Positions 25,503 through 35,064 of a stretch of DNA of 64,000 bases are shown one piece after another. The stretch comes from Chromatiales bacterium. GTDB lineage: Bacteria; Pseudomonadota; Gammaproteobacteria; UBA6429. The notes under the pieces are model-generated. The model worked only from the letters and a program-made list of their open reading frames with translations. It was not told the origin of the DNA and ran no database searches. A program made the position numbers and the translations under genes. Where the stretch lies: NCBI GenBank assembly GCA_027076405.1, contig JALTJN010000362.1:434001-498000 (forward strand). The letters run 5' to 3'. Position 1 is the first letter of the stretch; each line of letters begins with the position of its first letter.

Positions 25503-27395
25503 TTAAAGGATGGTTTCTTCTCCTTCGGTTTTCGGTAAATAAATATGAAAACAGGTACCTACGCCAACTTCCGAGTCATATTTTATGTAACCTTTGGAGC
25601 GATGAACAAAGGCGTAAACCATGGCAAGTCCAAGTCCGGTTCCTTTACCGAGATCTTTTGTTGTAAAGAAGGGCTCAAAGATGCGGTCTTTAATTTTGTC
25701 CGGTATTCCTTGCCCTGTGTCGCATATCGTTAAGTGGATATATTCTCCTGGCACCAATCCGGGGGTTTGTTTAGAAAATTCTTCATCAACCTCAATGTTC
25801 TCTGTTTTAATCGTTAGAGCGCCATGACTTGCCATGCTGTCTCGCGCGTTATTGCAGAGATTGAGCAGAGCATCGCTAAAGTCGCCTTTATCAATTTCAC
25901 TTAACCATAAATCCTGTGACAGATTATAATTAACTTCAATTTCAGGAGTGACAGAACGTTTAATGATTTCAGTCATCTCACTAATTGATTGATTAATATT
26001 ATGTATTGTAATTTGCGTTGCTTCGCCACGAGAAAAATTCAGTAATTGTCGTGTGAGTGTTGAGGCTCGTAACCCTGCTTTTTCAATATCATTAATATGT
26101 TGCAGCGCATCCTGATTATTACCGACAATATCTTGAAGTAATTCTGTATTTCCGAGAATAATGGTAAGAAGATTATTAAAATCGTGAGAAATACCGCCGG
26201 TTAGCTTACCAACAGCATCCATTTTTTGAGAGCGGCGTTGAGCCTCTTCCGCTTTCTCGCGCCTTGCCATTTCATCGGCTATGGCAGAAGACATTTCATT
26301 GAAAGCATCTGCCAGCTGGCCTATTTCATCTTTAGACGATATGTCTATTTTTGCTTCATACTTGCCATTACTAATATCAAGGGCATGTTCTTTTAGTTTA
26401 CCTAAAGGAGAAGAAATAGAACGGGCAATGAATGCACCAATAATAATTCCCAAGCTGATAGTAAATACGCTAATTAAAAGTAATGTTAGAGCAATATTAT
26501 TACTCTTATCTGCCATTTGTTTAACAGACTGATTAGCTGAATGGATGGCATTTGAAATAACCGTCTTTCCCAGCTCTTTCATTTTAGGTAAAATGTCGTT
26601 GACTAATTGCCTATTCAGCTCAACCCACCTTAACATCGCTGTTTTATATTTTTGCGAGGCAATATTAAATTCCTTGAGCTTTTCAAACTCAAATTTTTGA
26701 TCTGACATTTTTTTGAGGCGATGCCATTCGCTAGTCATAAAGGCATAGTCATGTTTAAAAGCTTTCAATACCGAATCATCCGGGCTTAGGCGATACTTTT
26801 TTTCATGTAACCGGGTGACATAAGTGTATTGCCAGATATTTGAACCGTTATTGATTTTTTCTATTGTTTTTTGTGATAGTTTTTTCTTAACTTCTACACG
26901 TTTTGCTTCAACATACGCCTGAATATTTAATGTAATGACTTCACCTTCTCTTTCCAGAATGGTGGCCTGATTGTTCAGTTCCGTTAAAATAGAAACTGCT
27001 TCTAAATATAATTTTTTATAACGGTCCGTGGCTACGCGAGTGTTTTTTGCATGTTCAACAACAAGGCTTTTATCATTTAAAGAATTTGCTTTATCCAGTG
27101 TTTTATATATTTTATCAACATAATTAAGTGCATTTTCATAAGCCTGATTTGCGGCAGTTAAGTTGTAGACTGAACCGTTTGTGTTTAGGCGATATTGTTG
27201 CTCTTCATGAATTAAATTGTTTGTATAGCGTTCAATATTGGATAAAAAGTCTAAATGCGTTTGTTCTGAACGAATTGCGTTAAGCCCGTTATTGGATACA
27301 AAGAGTAAAATGAGGGCGACAGCCGCACTTAATAAAACCAATAAATAGGTTTTATTTTTTATGGATAATTTATTAATGATATTTATTTTAGACAT
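25503..27395 (-). CDS. membrane sensor histidine kinase (HAMP, HisKA, HATPase)
   Basis: 630 residues. Transmembrane helix near 18-36, a helical extracytoplasmic sensor region of about 265 residues, a second helix around 300-322, then a HAMP domain (ISSPLGKLKEHALDISNGKY). The dimerisation/phosphoacceptor helix has GGISHDFNNLLTIILGN (His in the HDFNN form). The ATPase domain has the N box LLNLCNNARDSM, G1 DTGQGIP and G2 GKGTGLGLAMVYAF. No receiver domain and no response regulator gene are adjacent, so the partner is unknown. Confidence 0.9.
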   Translation of the reverse strand: MSKINIINKLSIKNKTYLLVLLSAAVALILLFVSNNGLNAIRSEQTHLDFLSNIERYTNNLIHEEQQYRLNTNGSVYNLTAANQAYENALNYVDKIYKTLDKANSLNDKSLVVEHAKNTRVATDRYKKLYLEAVSILTELNNQATILEREGEVITLNIQAYVEAKRVEVKKKLSQKTIEKINNGSNIWQYTYVTRLHEKKYRLSPDDSVLKAFKHDYAFMTSEWHRLKKMSDQKFEFEKLKEFNIASQKYKTAMLRWVELNRQLVNDILPKMKELGKTVISNAIHSANQSVKQMADKSNNIALTLLLISVFTISLGIIIGAFIARSISSPLGKLKEHALDISNGKYEAKIDISSKDEIGQLADAFNEMSSAIADEMARREKAEEAQRRSQKMDAVGKLTGGISHDFNNLLTIILGNTELLQDIVGNNQDALQHINDIEKAGLRASTLTRQLLNFSRGEATQITIHNINQSISEMTEIIKRSVTPEIEVNYNLSQDLWLSEIDKGDFSDALLNLCNNARDSMASHGALTIKTENIEVDEEFSKQTPGLVPGEYIHLTICDTGQGIPDKIKDRIFEPFFTTKDLGKGTGLGLAMVYAFVHRSKGYIKYDSEVGVGTCFHIYLPKTEGEETIL

Positions 27396-27549
27396 TTGAC
27401 TTCATTTGTGATTATTCAGGTTTTCAGTTGCTGTAATAGACTGCCTGTCTAAAACTAACATATCAAAAAATTGTTTTCTAACTTCTTTATTTCGACAGGA
27501 GCTTTGTATGAAGACTATAAAGTAAAAGGTCTATTAGACTGAAAAGCCG

Positions 27550-27684
27550 TTAGTGCTGTTTATTTGACCTTACTTTTTCGAGTTGTTTACGAATATGTCG
27601 AGTGCTACCAACTTGATTACCTAAATAGAAACCCATTGTAAAAAGAACTAAGCCTGAAAGTGTGGTGAGGAAAATAGTCAGCAT
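27550..27684 (-). CDS. small single-pass membrane protein, 44 aa
   Basis: A 44-residue frame (MLTIFLTTLSGLVLFTMGFY then LGNQVGSTRHIRKQLEKV) with GGAG 7 bases before the ATG. The first 20 residues form a single hydrophobic helix with a GxxxG-like GFYLG end, and the rest is a basic cytosolic tail. The product is not recognised; size and shape match the class of small bacterial membrane proteins that act as accessory subunits. It lies in the gap between slt and the sensor kinase, all on the minus strand. Confidence 0.65.
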   Translation of the reverse strand: MLTIFLTTLSGLVLFTMGFYLGNQVGSTRHIRKQLEKVRSNKQH

Positions 27685-27761
27685 TTTTTACTCCGGATTT
27701 TAAGTGGTAACAGTAGTTATATCGGCAAGAAAAAACTCTCTTTAAAAATATTGATGGATTG

Positions 27762-29792
27762 TCAGAGTTTCTTGCCGCTACTGGAAATAGGCAGCATACG
27801 CTCTAATAATGGCTTACCTTCTAACCCTAACCTTTGCTCATAGATGATGGTGTAAGTGAGTACTCGCTTAAGGTACTTACGGGTTTCAGTAAAGGGTACG
27901 TTTTCAATCCATAAGTCGGCACTCTGGGCTTCTTCTTTGGGCAACCAGCCTTTTACACGCCATCCGCCAGCATTGTAGGCCGCGGTTGCGAGCACAGAAC
28001 TTCCGTTAAACCGTTCCTTAAGTTTGCGAAGATAACGAACCCCAAGTTTGATATTGATATTACTTTTTAATAAATCACGTCGCTTGGGGCGTTTGATTCG
28101 GAGGGAGCGGGCAACCTGACGAGCGGTACGTGGCATGAGCTGCATCAGTCCCAGTGCGCCGGCGGAAGAGCGTGCGTCAGTCGTAAAGGCGCTTTCCTGC
28201 CGGATAACGGCAAAAGCCCAGGCAGGGTTAATGTTTTCTCGTTTGGCCTGTTTTTCAATATAATTTTTATGCGCCAGCGGGAAGCGGAGTTCAAGATCAT
28301 CCCAGTGCTGGGCAAGAGCGAGTGTGATAATACTGCGATCATGCCAACCCCATTTATTGGCGAGTTGAGCCGCCATAAGTAACTGTTTTTTATCCATTTG
28401 CTGGATGGCAAAATGCCATTCCCGGCGTGCATCAACAATTCGTTTTAAATGATATAGCTCACCGGCGCGAGCAACGGCTGGAATGTGTTGAAGTTTGGTG
28501 AGCTCGGCTGCGGGGCTATTGAGCGGCCGGTGGGTGAGCTGATACCGATCACCAATTCGGTCAGCGGCTAAAAAACTGTAATAAGAGCGGTTATCGGTAA
28601 TTTGTAAATACAGTGAACGAGCTTCTTCCAGACGCCCCATTTCTTCAAGTGCGCGTGCACGCCAGTAGAGCCAGCGTTCACTGTTACGTTCTTTGGATTT
28701 TAAATTATTTAGCCAGGCTAAAGCACCTTCCCAGTCTTTATCACCAATGGCTGAAAGAATATGCGGCGTAATGACCTGAACATCATGGCTCTCAAGTTTG
28801 AGTTCCTTGAGTGTTTCCCGACTTAATGGTGTAGCGGCCCGGGCTAATGAAAGAGACAGACGGCGCTTAATTCTTTCTTTTTCTTCTTCGTTAAAGTTAT
28901 ATTTTTCACGAATATCCTGCCAGTATTTAGCTGCCATTAATGGCTTTTTGCGGGCTAAACGAGTCATGCCATCAACGAGTATCCAGTGCATGATAGGAGA
29001 GTGCCGGTCGTTAAAGTGTTGATCGGCTTTGAGCACATATTCCGGTTGCCGTTGTACTTTTTTCCACAATGACAGCCAGAAACGTTCCTTTTTCGGCAAA
29101 GATTTACCAATGTAACTAGCAAGACGGCGTTTACCTTTGTTCATTACCAGATGGATACGTCGCCATAATCTTGAGCTTGTCATATATCCGGCTTTTTTCC
29201 ATTTTTTTAATATTGGATCACAGCTTTTGGGGAGAGAACTTCCTGTTTGCCATAATTCGCCCATTAGAGAAAAGGCACTGCCTTTATTGCCTGTTTTATG
29301 TAATGCATTGGCATAGTGACAGAGCAGTCGGGTGTTCTGTGTCGGGCGGAAATATTGTACCAGTGCTTGTGAGCGTCCCTGACGAGCTAAAGAATTTATC
29401 CAGCGAAAATAGAGCTTATTGGCTAAAGGGGTGTTGTGATAGATTTGTAAAAACTGCTGAATTTTTTGGGTTGAGGTTTTTTTAATGTTTCGTTGCAGTT
29501 CGATAAAACGTAAATAAGGATAAAGAGGATAATTATTTAAGCGATGCTCAATTTTTCGATACTTGTTGTAACGGCCAAGTTTGAGAGCGGTTTCTGCCTG
29601 AAGAAAAAGTTTGCGCTGAACTTCTAAAGGAACTGTATTTGTTGTTACTGTTGCTGCAGGATTAGATGCAGGCAATTTGGATAAAGTAAATGAAGCAGAC
29701 ACAGATGCGCTACAGAGTGATAAAATACAACTCGTAATAAAATAATTTTTTCTGTATTTAGCGAATAAAAGCAAAAATGCACCTAATGCCAC
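27762..29792 (-). CDS. slt: soluble lytic murein transglycosylase Slt
   Basis: 676-residue periplasmic lytic transglycosylase of the Slt70 type, cleaving the MurNAc-GlcNAc bond to 1,6-anhydro-muropeptides. After an N-terminal hydrophobic segment with cleavage expected near SVSA, about 430 residues form the helical superhelix (ARALEEMGRLEEARSLY is a typical repeat). The C-terminal catalytic domain has the Glu in AFAVIRQESAF, then GALGLMQLMPRTARQVA and AAYNAGGWRVKGWL. The GTG start at 29792 has only a weak TAAG ahead; a slightly later start is possible. Confidence 0.93.
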   Translation of the reverse strand: MALGAFLLLFAKYRKNYFITSCILSLCSASVSASFTLSKLPASNPAATVTTNTVPLEVQRKLFLQAETALKLGRYNKYRKIEHRLNNYPLYPYLRFIELQRNIKKTSTQKIQQFLQIYHNTPLANKLYFRWINSLARQGRSQALVQYFRPTQNTRLLCHYANALHKTGNKGSAFSLMGELWQTGSSLPKSCDPILKKWKKAGYMTSSRLWRRIHLVMNKGKRRLASYIGKSLPKKERFWLSLWKKVQRQPEYVLKADQHFNDRHSPIMHWILVDGMTRLARKKPLMAAKYWQDIREKYNFNEEEKERIKRRLSLSLARAATPLSRETLKELKLESHDVQVITPHILSAIGDKDWEGALAWLNNLKSKERNSERWLYWRARALEEMGRLEEARSLYLQITDNRSYYSFLAADRIGDRYQLTHRPLNSPAAELTKLQHIPAVARAGELYHLKRIVDARREWHFAIQQMDKKQLLMAAQLANKWGWHDRSIITLALAQHWDDLELRFPLAHKNYIEKQAKRENINPAWAFAVIRQESAFTTDARSSAGALGLMQLMPRTARQVARSLRIKRPKRRDLLKSNINIKLGVRYLRKLKERFNGSSVLATAAYNAGGWRVKGWLPKEEAQSADLWIENVPFTETRKYLKRVLTYTIIYEQRLGLEGKPLLERMLPISSSGKKL

Positions 29793-29944
29793 AAAACTTA
29801 ATATAATTATCGGTCAATATGTCGAAAATTTAATGTTTGATTCAGTTATTTGCCAACTTTGTCTTATAATACCTGACTTTATTTTTTAGAGCTTATATTT
29901 TCAGAAATTAATGTATTGCCAGAACGAGTAACGGAGAGTTTCAC

Positions 29945-31633
29945 ATGAGCAGCAAGAAGGGTGAGTTAAATAAATTCAGTAAACGTATTACTGAGCCTAA
30001 ATCGCAAGGTGCATCACAAGCGATGCTTTTTGGCACAGGTATGACCGATGCTGATATGAAGAAACCTGAAGTGGGTATTTCCAGTGTCTGGTGGGAAGGG
30101 AACACCTGCAATATGCATTTGAATGATTTAGCTGCCAAAGTCAAAGAAGGTGTGGAAGCCGCCGGTATGGTAGGCATGCGTTTTAATACAATTGGTGTGA
30201 GTGATGGTATTTCGATGGGCACCGATGGTATGAGCTACTCGTTACAGTCCCGTGAAATTATTGCCGATTCGGTTGAAACCGTTATGGGGGCTCAGTGGTA
30301 TGACGCCAATATTTCGATTCCCGGTTGTGATAAAAATATGCCCGGTGTGATGATAGCAATGGGACGTTTAAACCGACCTTCGTTAATGGTTTATGGCGGT
30401 ACGATTCGTGCTGGTCATTCACATGGCAAAAGTTTAGATATTGTTTCGGCCTTCCAGAGTTATGGTGAGTTTATTGCCGGAAAAATTGATGAAGAAGAGC
30501 GTAGTGATATTGTAAAACACTCATGTCCGGGAGCAGGTGCATGTGGCGGTATGTACACAGCAAATACCATGGCATCTGCCATTGAAGCCATGGGTATGAC
30601 GCTGCCATACAGTTCTTGTACACCGGCAGTTGATCCTGAAAAAATGGATGAATGTGTTCGTGCCGGTGCTGCGGTAATGAACTTACTTGAAAAAGATATT
30701 AAGCCTCGTGACATTATGACGCGTGAAGCCTTTGAAAACGCCATGGTGATGGTGATGGCATTAGGTGGTTCAACCAATGCTGTATTACATTTATTAGCGA
30801 TGGCGCGCGCAGTGGATGTTGATTTAAAAATAGAAGATTTCCAGAGTGTGAGTGATCGTATTCCGTTTATTGCGGATCTCAAACCCAGTGGTAAATATGT
30901 GATGGAAGACCTGCATGATGTAGGGGGTATTCCCGCGGTAATGAAGTATCTGCTTGAAGCCGGTTTAATCAATGGCGACTGCATGACCGTAACCGGTAAA
31001 ACCATTGCAGAAAATTTAGCAGACTTGCCGGGTTTAAAAGAAGGGCAGGACATTATTACGCCGCTGGATAAACCGATTAAAGACTCCGGACATATTCGTA
31101 TCTTAAAAGGTAACTTTGCTCCTGGCGGTTCAGTTGCAAAAATAACCGGTAAAGAAGGTTTAACCTTTACCGGCCCCGCACGTGTTTATGATTGCGAAGA
31201 AGATATGATGAAAGGGCTGGAAAACAATGAAATCCAGAAAGGCGATGTCATTGTTATTCGTTATGAAGGCCCCAAAGGCGGCCCCGGCATGCCTGAAATG
31301 CTAACACCTACCTCGGCTATTATGGGGGCAGGTTTAGGTTCTGATGTGGCAATGATTACCGATGGCCGTTTCTCAGGTGGCTCTCACGGTTTTATCATTG
31401 GGCATGTTGTGCCGGAAGCGCAAGAAGGTGGGCCAATCGGCCTGGTGAAAAACGGGGATGTCATTACCGTTGATGCAAACACCAATAGTTTAACAGTAGA
31501 TTTAACGGATGATGAGCTAGCAAAGCGTAAGGAAGCGTGGGTGATGCCACCTTATAAGGCGACCAGAGGGACGCTTTATAAGTTCATTAAGTCAGTGAAA
31601 GATGCTTCTCACGGTTGCGTCACCGACGAATAG
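29945..31633 (+). CDS. ilvD: dihydroxy-acid dehydratase IlvD
   Basis: 562-residue enzyme of branched-chain amino acid and pantothenate synthesis, dehydrating 2,3-dihydroxy-3-methylbutanoate/valerate to the 2-keto acids. The iron-sulfur ligands are in [22 protein letters not shown] and the [17 protein letters not shown] block. The C-terminal half has the [12 protein letters not shown] and [16 protein letters not shown] motifs. GGAG lies 8 bases before the ATG, and a TATAAT box is at 29865-29870. No other ilv genes adjoin; the acetolactate-synthase-like gene at 37940 is separate. Confidence 0.96.
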   Translation: MSSKKGELNKFSKRITEPKSQGASQAMLFGTGMTDADMKKPEVGISSVWWEGNTCNMHLNDLAAKVKEGVEAAGMVGMRFNTIGVSDGISMGTDGMSYSLQSREIIADSVETVMGAQWYDANISIPGCDKNMPGVMIAMGRLNRPSLMVYGGTIRAGHSHGKSLDIVSAFQSYGEFIAGKIDEEERSDIVKHSCPGAGACGGMYTANTMASAIEAMGMTLPYSSCTPAVDPEKMDECVRAGAAVMNLLEKDIKPRDIMTREAFENAMVMVMALGGSTNAVLHLLAMARAVDVDLKIEDFQSVSDRIPFIADLKPSGKYVMEDLHDVGGIPAVMKYLLEAGLINGDCMTVTGKTIAENLADLPGLKEGQDIITPLDKPIKDSGHIRILKGNFAPGGSVAKITGKEGLTFTGPARVYDCEEDMMKGLENNEIQKGDVIVIRYEGPKGGPGMPEMLTPTSAIMGAGLGSDVAMITDGRFSGGSHGFIIGHVVPEAQEGGPIGLVKNGDVITVDANTNSLTVDLTDDELAKRKEAWVMPPYKATRGTLYKFIKSVKDASHGCVTDE

Positions 31634-31634
31634 C

Positions 31635-31838
31635 TTGAACAACGAGAAGCTAGATTACGGCGTTAAAAATCAGCTCAAAATGCTCATGTATTTGAACATG
31701 GATGTTCTTATGCTATGAAGCACACGAATGCTCATGTACTCATCGTACACTCCGCTTTTTCATTAGCTTTTGCCTTGTTCTCTAGTCCCTCCGTGCCCGT
31801 GGAAAGATTTTCGAGGCTTTGAACAACGAGAGGCTAGA
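31635..31838. repeat. direct-repeat-bounded intergenic element
   Basis: The 20-mer TTGAACAACGAGAAGCTAGA at 31635-31654 recurs with one change (AG to GG) at 31819-31838, bounding about 164 bases. Inside, ATGCTCATGTA occurs twice (near 31679 and 31729). The layout looks like a dispersed intergenic repeat rather than a gene; no frame is credible in the roughly 354 bases between ilvD and the next CDS. Confidence 0.65.
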
Positions 31839-31987
31839 GCAGCTGTTCTACTATCCCTGTGAATTTCAACACTTTCACGGCTTCTATATCAATTTTAATG
31901 TCAAGACACATTTTGTGACATTTTGCGCTTATTTACATAGTAAATTTGCTAGAATTATGGAAAGAGAATGAAATTTTAAGGAATAAA

Positions 31988-32209
31988 ATGATGTTTCATG
32001 TTCAAGATCCAACCGTCGGGTCATGGTTTGTTAATCTGACCGGGCAGCTTATTAAAGTTAAGCTAGTTATGTTTGATGAGGAAAAATTACATCGGGTTTT
32101 AATTCAATACCTTGATGGAACGACAAAACTCATCAACAAGGACGACTGGTATTGTTTGAAACTTAATAAACATATTCATGAAGCGGGTATGACCATGCGG
32201 TTACATTGA
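31988..32209 (+). CDS. conserved hypothetical protein, 73 aa
   Basis: The product is not recognised. A small soluble protein (MMFHVQDPTVGSWFVNLTG...) that looks like a beta barrel of about 70 residues: a strand-rich first half and LIQYLDGTTKLINKDDWYCLKL. The start at 31988 is set by AAGGA 6 bases before it; the frame extends to 31946 without a site. A strong terminator follows directly. Confidence 0.65.
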   Translation: MMFHVQDPTVGSWFVNLTGQLIKVKLVMFDEEKLHRVLIQYLDGTTKLINKDDWYCLKLNKHIHEAGMTMRLH

Positions 32210-32226
32210 GCTTATATCCTTTAAAA

Positions 32227-32255
32227 TAAAAACCCGGGTTTGCCCGGGTTTTTTT
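32227..32255 (+). terminator. rho-independent terminator
   Basis: Stem AAAACCCGGG / CCCGGGTTTT with loop TTTG, followed by a run of T. It lies 18 bases after the 73-aa gene stop. Confidence 0.93.
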
Positions 32256-32349
32256 ATGCCTAACATTTATTGTAGATATGCCTTTATACCGATAACATGT
32301 GATAACTTTTACTAATTTAGTCGAATAACTTATTTAAAGGGGGGGGCTC

Positions 32350-32703
32350 ATGTCGAATGAATACTTTGAAACGTTATCAAAAAGACTGGCTAAATTTGCT
32401 ATGGATAGGGACTGGGATCAATTTCACGCACCAAAAAATCTGGTGATGGCATTAAGTGTTGAAGCGGCCGAGTTAACAGAACATTTCCAGTGGTTAACAG
32501 AAGAGCAAAGCCATCATTTAAGTAAAGAAAAACTTGATGAGGTCGCTTTTGAAATGGCAGACATCTATATCTATTTAACCCGGCTGGCAACGAAACTTGA
32601 TGTTGACCTGCCAAAGTATGTTGAAGATAAAATTGCTATTAATGAAAAACGCTATCCGGCAGATAAAGTACAAGGCAGTGCTAAAAAATATAATGAATAT
32701 TAA
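32350..32703 (+). CDS. MazG-type nucleotide pyrophosphohydrolase
   Basis: 117-residue all-alpha NTP pyrophosphohydrolase of the dCTPP1/RS21-C6 and MazG superfamily, converting (non-canonical) dNTPs to monophosphates. The metal-binding Glu/Asp set is visible in ALSVEAAELTEHFQWL (ExxE) and DEVAFEMADIYIYL (ExxxD). A WDQFHAPKNL segment precedes it, and the tail has KRYPADKVQGSAKKY. An AAAGGGGGGGG tract precedes the ATG. Confidence 0.9.
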   Translation: MSNEYFETLSKRLAKFAMDRDWDQFHAPKNLVMALSVEAAELTEHFQWLTEEQSHHLSKEKLDEVAFEMADIYIYLTRLATKLDVDLPKYVEDKIAINEKRYPADKVQGSAKKYNEY

Positions 32704-32727
32704 ACCCTGTTCTTAATAAAATAATTT

Positions 32728-34176
32728 ATGTTGAAAATTAAAAATAATAATACAAAATCTATACTTTACTTTGGTTTTGCTGTTGTTGTTATCTTAATGG
32801 TTATTTTAGTCAGTATTAGTCTCGCCATCCATAAAATAAATCTTCAGCGTTTTGATAACATTGTTCATACTAATAATTTAAAACATGATCTGATATTACA
32901 AATGCGTACTGCGGCAAGAGAGCGCACAGGTCATTTAACAAAAATGAGTATAATTGATGACGTTCTTAAGCTGGATGAAGAATGGATGTTGTTCAATGAT
33001 AATGGCTCTAAATTCATGGCGGGTTATGAAGCATTAAAACAAATGTCATTTGATAAAGAAGAGCGGGTTCTTTTCAATAAAGAAGAGAAAGCCATGCGAC
33101 TGATCGGCCCGCTTCAGCGTCGTGTAGCAGAATTGATTTTTAATGATAAGTTAAAAGATGCGCAGAACTTATTGTTGACGACTGCAATTCCTGAACAGTA
33201 CAGAGCTTATAACGGTTTGACTAAGATGATGTTGCTACAGCAAAAAAATGCCAGGAAATCCGTTGAAAAGGCAAGGCAGGATTTTTATAAAACAGAAATT
33301 ATTATTGTTGTTTTAGCCGTTTGTATTATTGTTATAAGTTTATTAATTGCATATTTTATTACTCGTCGGGTGACAAGCTCCGAAGAAAAGCTTAAGCAGG
33401 CACGTGATGAACTCGAACTACGAGTGCTTGAACGTACAGAACAACTCTTGCAGGCAACTGAAAATGCGAATAATGCAAATAAAGCCAAGTCCGACTTCCT
33501 TTCACGTATGAGTCATGAATTACGTACACCACTAAATGCTATCCTTGGATTCTCAGAATTAATGACTCATGATAAAGATGAGCCGGTAACGGATAATCAG
33601 AATGACATGCTAGGAGAGATTAACGTAGCAGGAAAACATTTACTTCGATTAGTAAATGAAGTTCTTGATCTTGCATCTATTGAAGCGGGAAAACTTCAGC
33701 TTGATTTACAGGATGTTTTACTTGCCGATGTTTTTTCTTCATGCATAACCTTAATTCAACCTCTGGCAAACGAGAAAAATATAACAATAATCGATAAGGT
33801 TGGGGCTAATAATAAGTATATTGTTTCAGCCGATAATACTCGTATAAATCAGGTGATGATTAATTTGGTATCTAATGCAATAAAATACAATGTTGAGGGA
33901 GGAACAGTTACATTACAGGCTGAAAAAAAGAATGGCAAAGTACTTTGCATCAAGGTTATCGATACCGGCTTGGGTATTAGCGATGATAAAATAGCGCTTT
34001 TATTCAATCCTTATGAGAGAATTATAGATACTGATTCTAATAGTGAGGGAACAGGGCTGGGCCTGAATATTACAAAACAGTTAATCGAGTTAATGGGGGG
34101 TGAAATTGGCGTTGAAAGCTCTGCAAAACTGGGCACAACATTCTGGTTTACCATTAAGTTGGCAAATGATACTTGA
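32728..34176 (+). CDS. membrane sensor histidine kinase
   Basis: 482 residues with a transmembrane helix near 14-34, a four-helix-bundle-like sensor region up to about 190 (the MRTAARERTGHLTKMS type seen in chemoreceptors), a second helix (IIIVVLAVCIIVISLLIAYF), a coiled coil, then the kinase core. The phosphoacceptor His is in SRMSHELRTPLNAILGF, the N box is QVMINLVSNAIKYN, and the G boxes are DTGLGISDDK and GTGLGLNITKQL. No receiver domain or regulator gene is next to it. Confidence 0.9.
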   Translation: MLKIKNNNTKSILYFGFAVVVILMVILVSISLAIHKINLQRFDNIVHTNNLKHDLILQMRTAARERTGHLTKMSIIDDVLKLDEEWMLFNDNGSKFMAGYEALKQMSFDKEERVLFNKEEKAMRLIGPLQRRVAELIFNDKLKDAQNLLLTTAIPEQYRAYNGLTKMMLLQQKNARKSVEKARQDFYKTEIIIVVLAVCIIVISLLIAYFITRRVTSSEEKLKQARDELELRVLERTEQLLQATENANNANKAKSDFLSRMSHELRTPLNAILGFSELMTHDKDEPVTDNQNDMLGEINVAGKHLLRLVNEVLDLASIEAGKLQLDLQDVLLADVFSSCITLIQPLANEKNITIIDKVGANNKYIVSADNTRINQVMINLVSNAIKYNVEGGTVTLQAEKKNGKVLCIKVIDTGLGISDDKIALLFNPYERIIDTDSNSEGTGLGLNITKQLIELMGGEIGVESSAKLGTTFWFTIKLANDT

Positions 34177-34200
34177 TTAACTTCTCGCTAATTAAACTTT

Positions 34201-35046
34201 TTAATTCTCTGGTAGTAAATAGTTAATGTTTTCGGAATAATAAATAATAGAATGATCGTAAATGGCACTGGTACTTCCATCATGATCTCTTATGCTTATC
34301 TTATCTCCATGATGTTGATAATAAGAAAAGAACTTTGGCGGTAATTTTGTTACAGGGTCATTTCCATTTACATAACGAACATGATTTTTTGCCTGAAAAG
34401 CCAGGTTGATTTTTCGTCCGACACGGGGCTCACCAAAGGTTGTGACTGCTTCAAACTTATATTTCATACCGGCCAGAGTTGCCATAGCTCCGCCAAGACT
34501 GTGACCTGTTACCCAGACAGGAATAGTTGAAGCATACTGTTTAATATCTGCTGAAATACTATTCCATAGTTTATTTATTTCTTCTAAAAAGCCGCTGTGT
34601 ACGCTGACGTTTGTTTTTTTATCAAAAGAGCTGTGAAAAAATTTTAAATCGGCAATCACATCGTTACTAAGAAAGAGTAAAGAAAAAGGATTAATCGGAA
34701 GTTTGATAAATAACTTGATCAGTATTTTTCGATATAAACTTAATTTTTTATGTTTCTTTTTTTTATATTCAGCAGATTGCGTTCCACGAAAAGATAATAC
34801 CGCTTTATCCTTCCATAAGGAAAGAAAAGCCTGAGCACCTTTGATGTCATAACAAATAGTTTTTGTTGCCCCCAGTTTATCCATGTAAGTTTGAATCTGA
34901 GCATGTTGAAAGTAGGCAATATGAGACAAGTTGGAAAATACCCATGACTTATTGTTTTGCCAAACTCCTTCAAAATCAATTTCTTCTTCAATGATTTTTG
35001 GGGTGAATTTTTGAGGCGAGATAACTTTTTCAAATTGCTTGTTCAT
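34201..35046 (-). CDS. class 3 lipase family protein
   Basis: 281-residue alpha/beta-hydrolase of the Lipase_3 family. The nucleophile elbow is WVTGHSLGGAMATLAG, followed by TTFGEPRVGRK. The acid/His part follows in VRYVNGNDPVTKLPP and the C-terminal DHSIIYY. There is no export signal, so an intracellular substrate or non-classical export is implied. It is flanked by two sensor kinase genes and ends 18 bases from the start of the upstream one, so it may share its transcript. Confidence 0.88.
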   Translation of the reverse strand: MNKQFEKVISPQKFTPKIIEEEIDFEGVWQNNKSWVFSNLSHIAYFQHAQIQTYMDKLGATKTICYDIKGAQAFLSLWKDKAVLSFRGTQSAEYKKKKHKKLSLYRKILIKLFIKLPINPFSLLFLSNDVIADLKFFHSSFDKKTNVSVHSGFLEEINKLWNSISADIKQYASTIPVWVTGHSLGGAMATLAGMKYKFEAVTTFGEPRVGRKINLAFQAKNHVRYVNGNDPVTKLPPKFFSYYQHHGDKISIRDHDGSTSAIYDHSIIYYSENINYLLPEN

Positions 35047-35064
35047 ATAATATCCATATTTATA

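Noticed and set aside
30460..31053. 197-codon open frame on the minus strand
   Set aside because: It lies wholly antisense within ilvD, which has full family motifs; no ribosome binding site and a Ser/Pro-rich nonsense-like composition.
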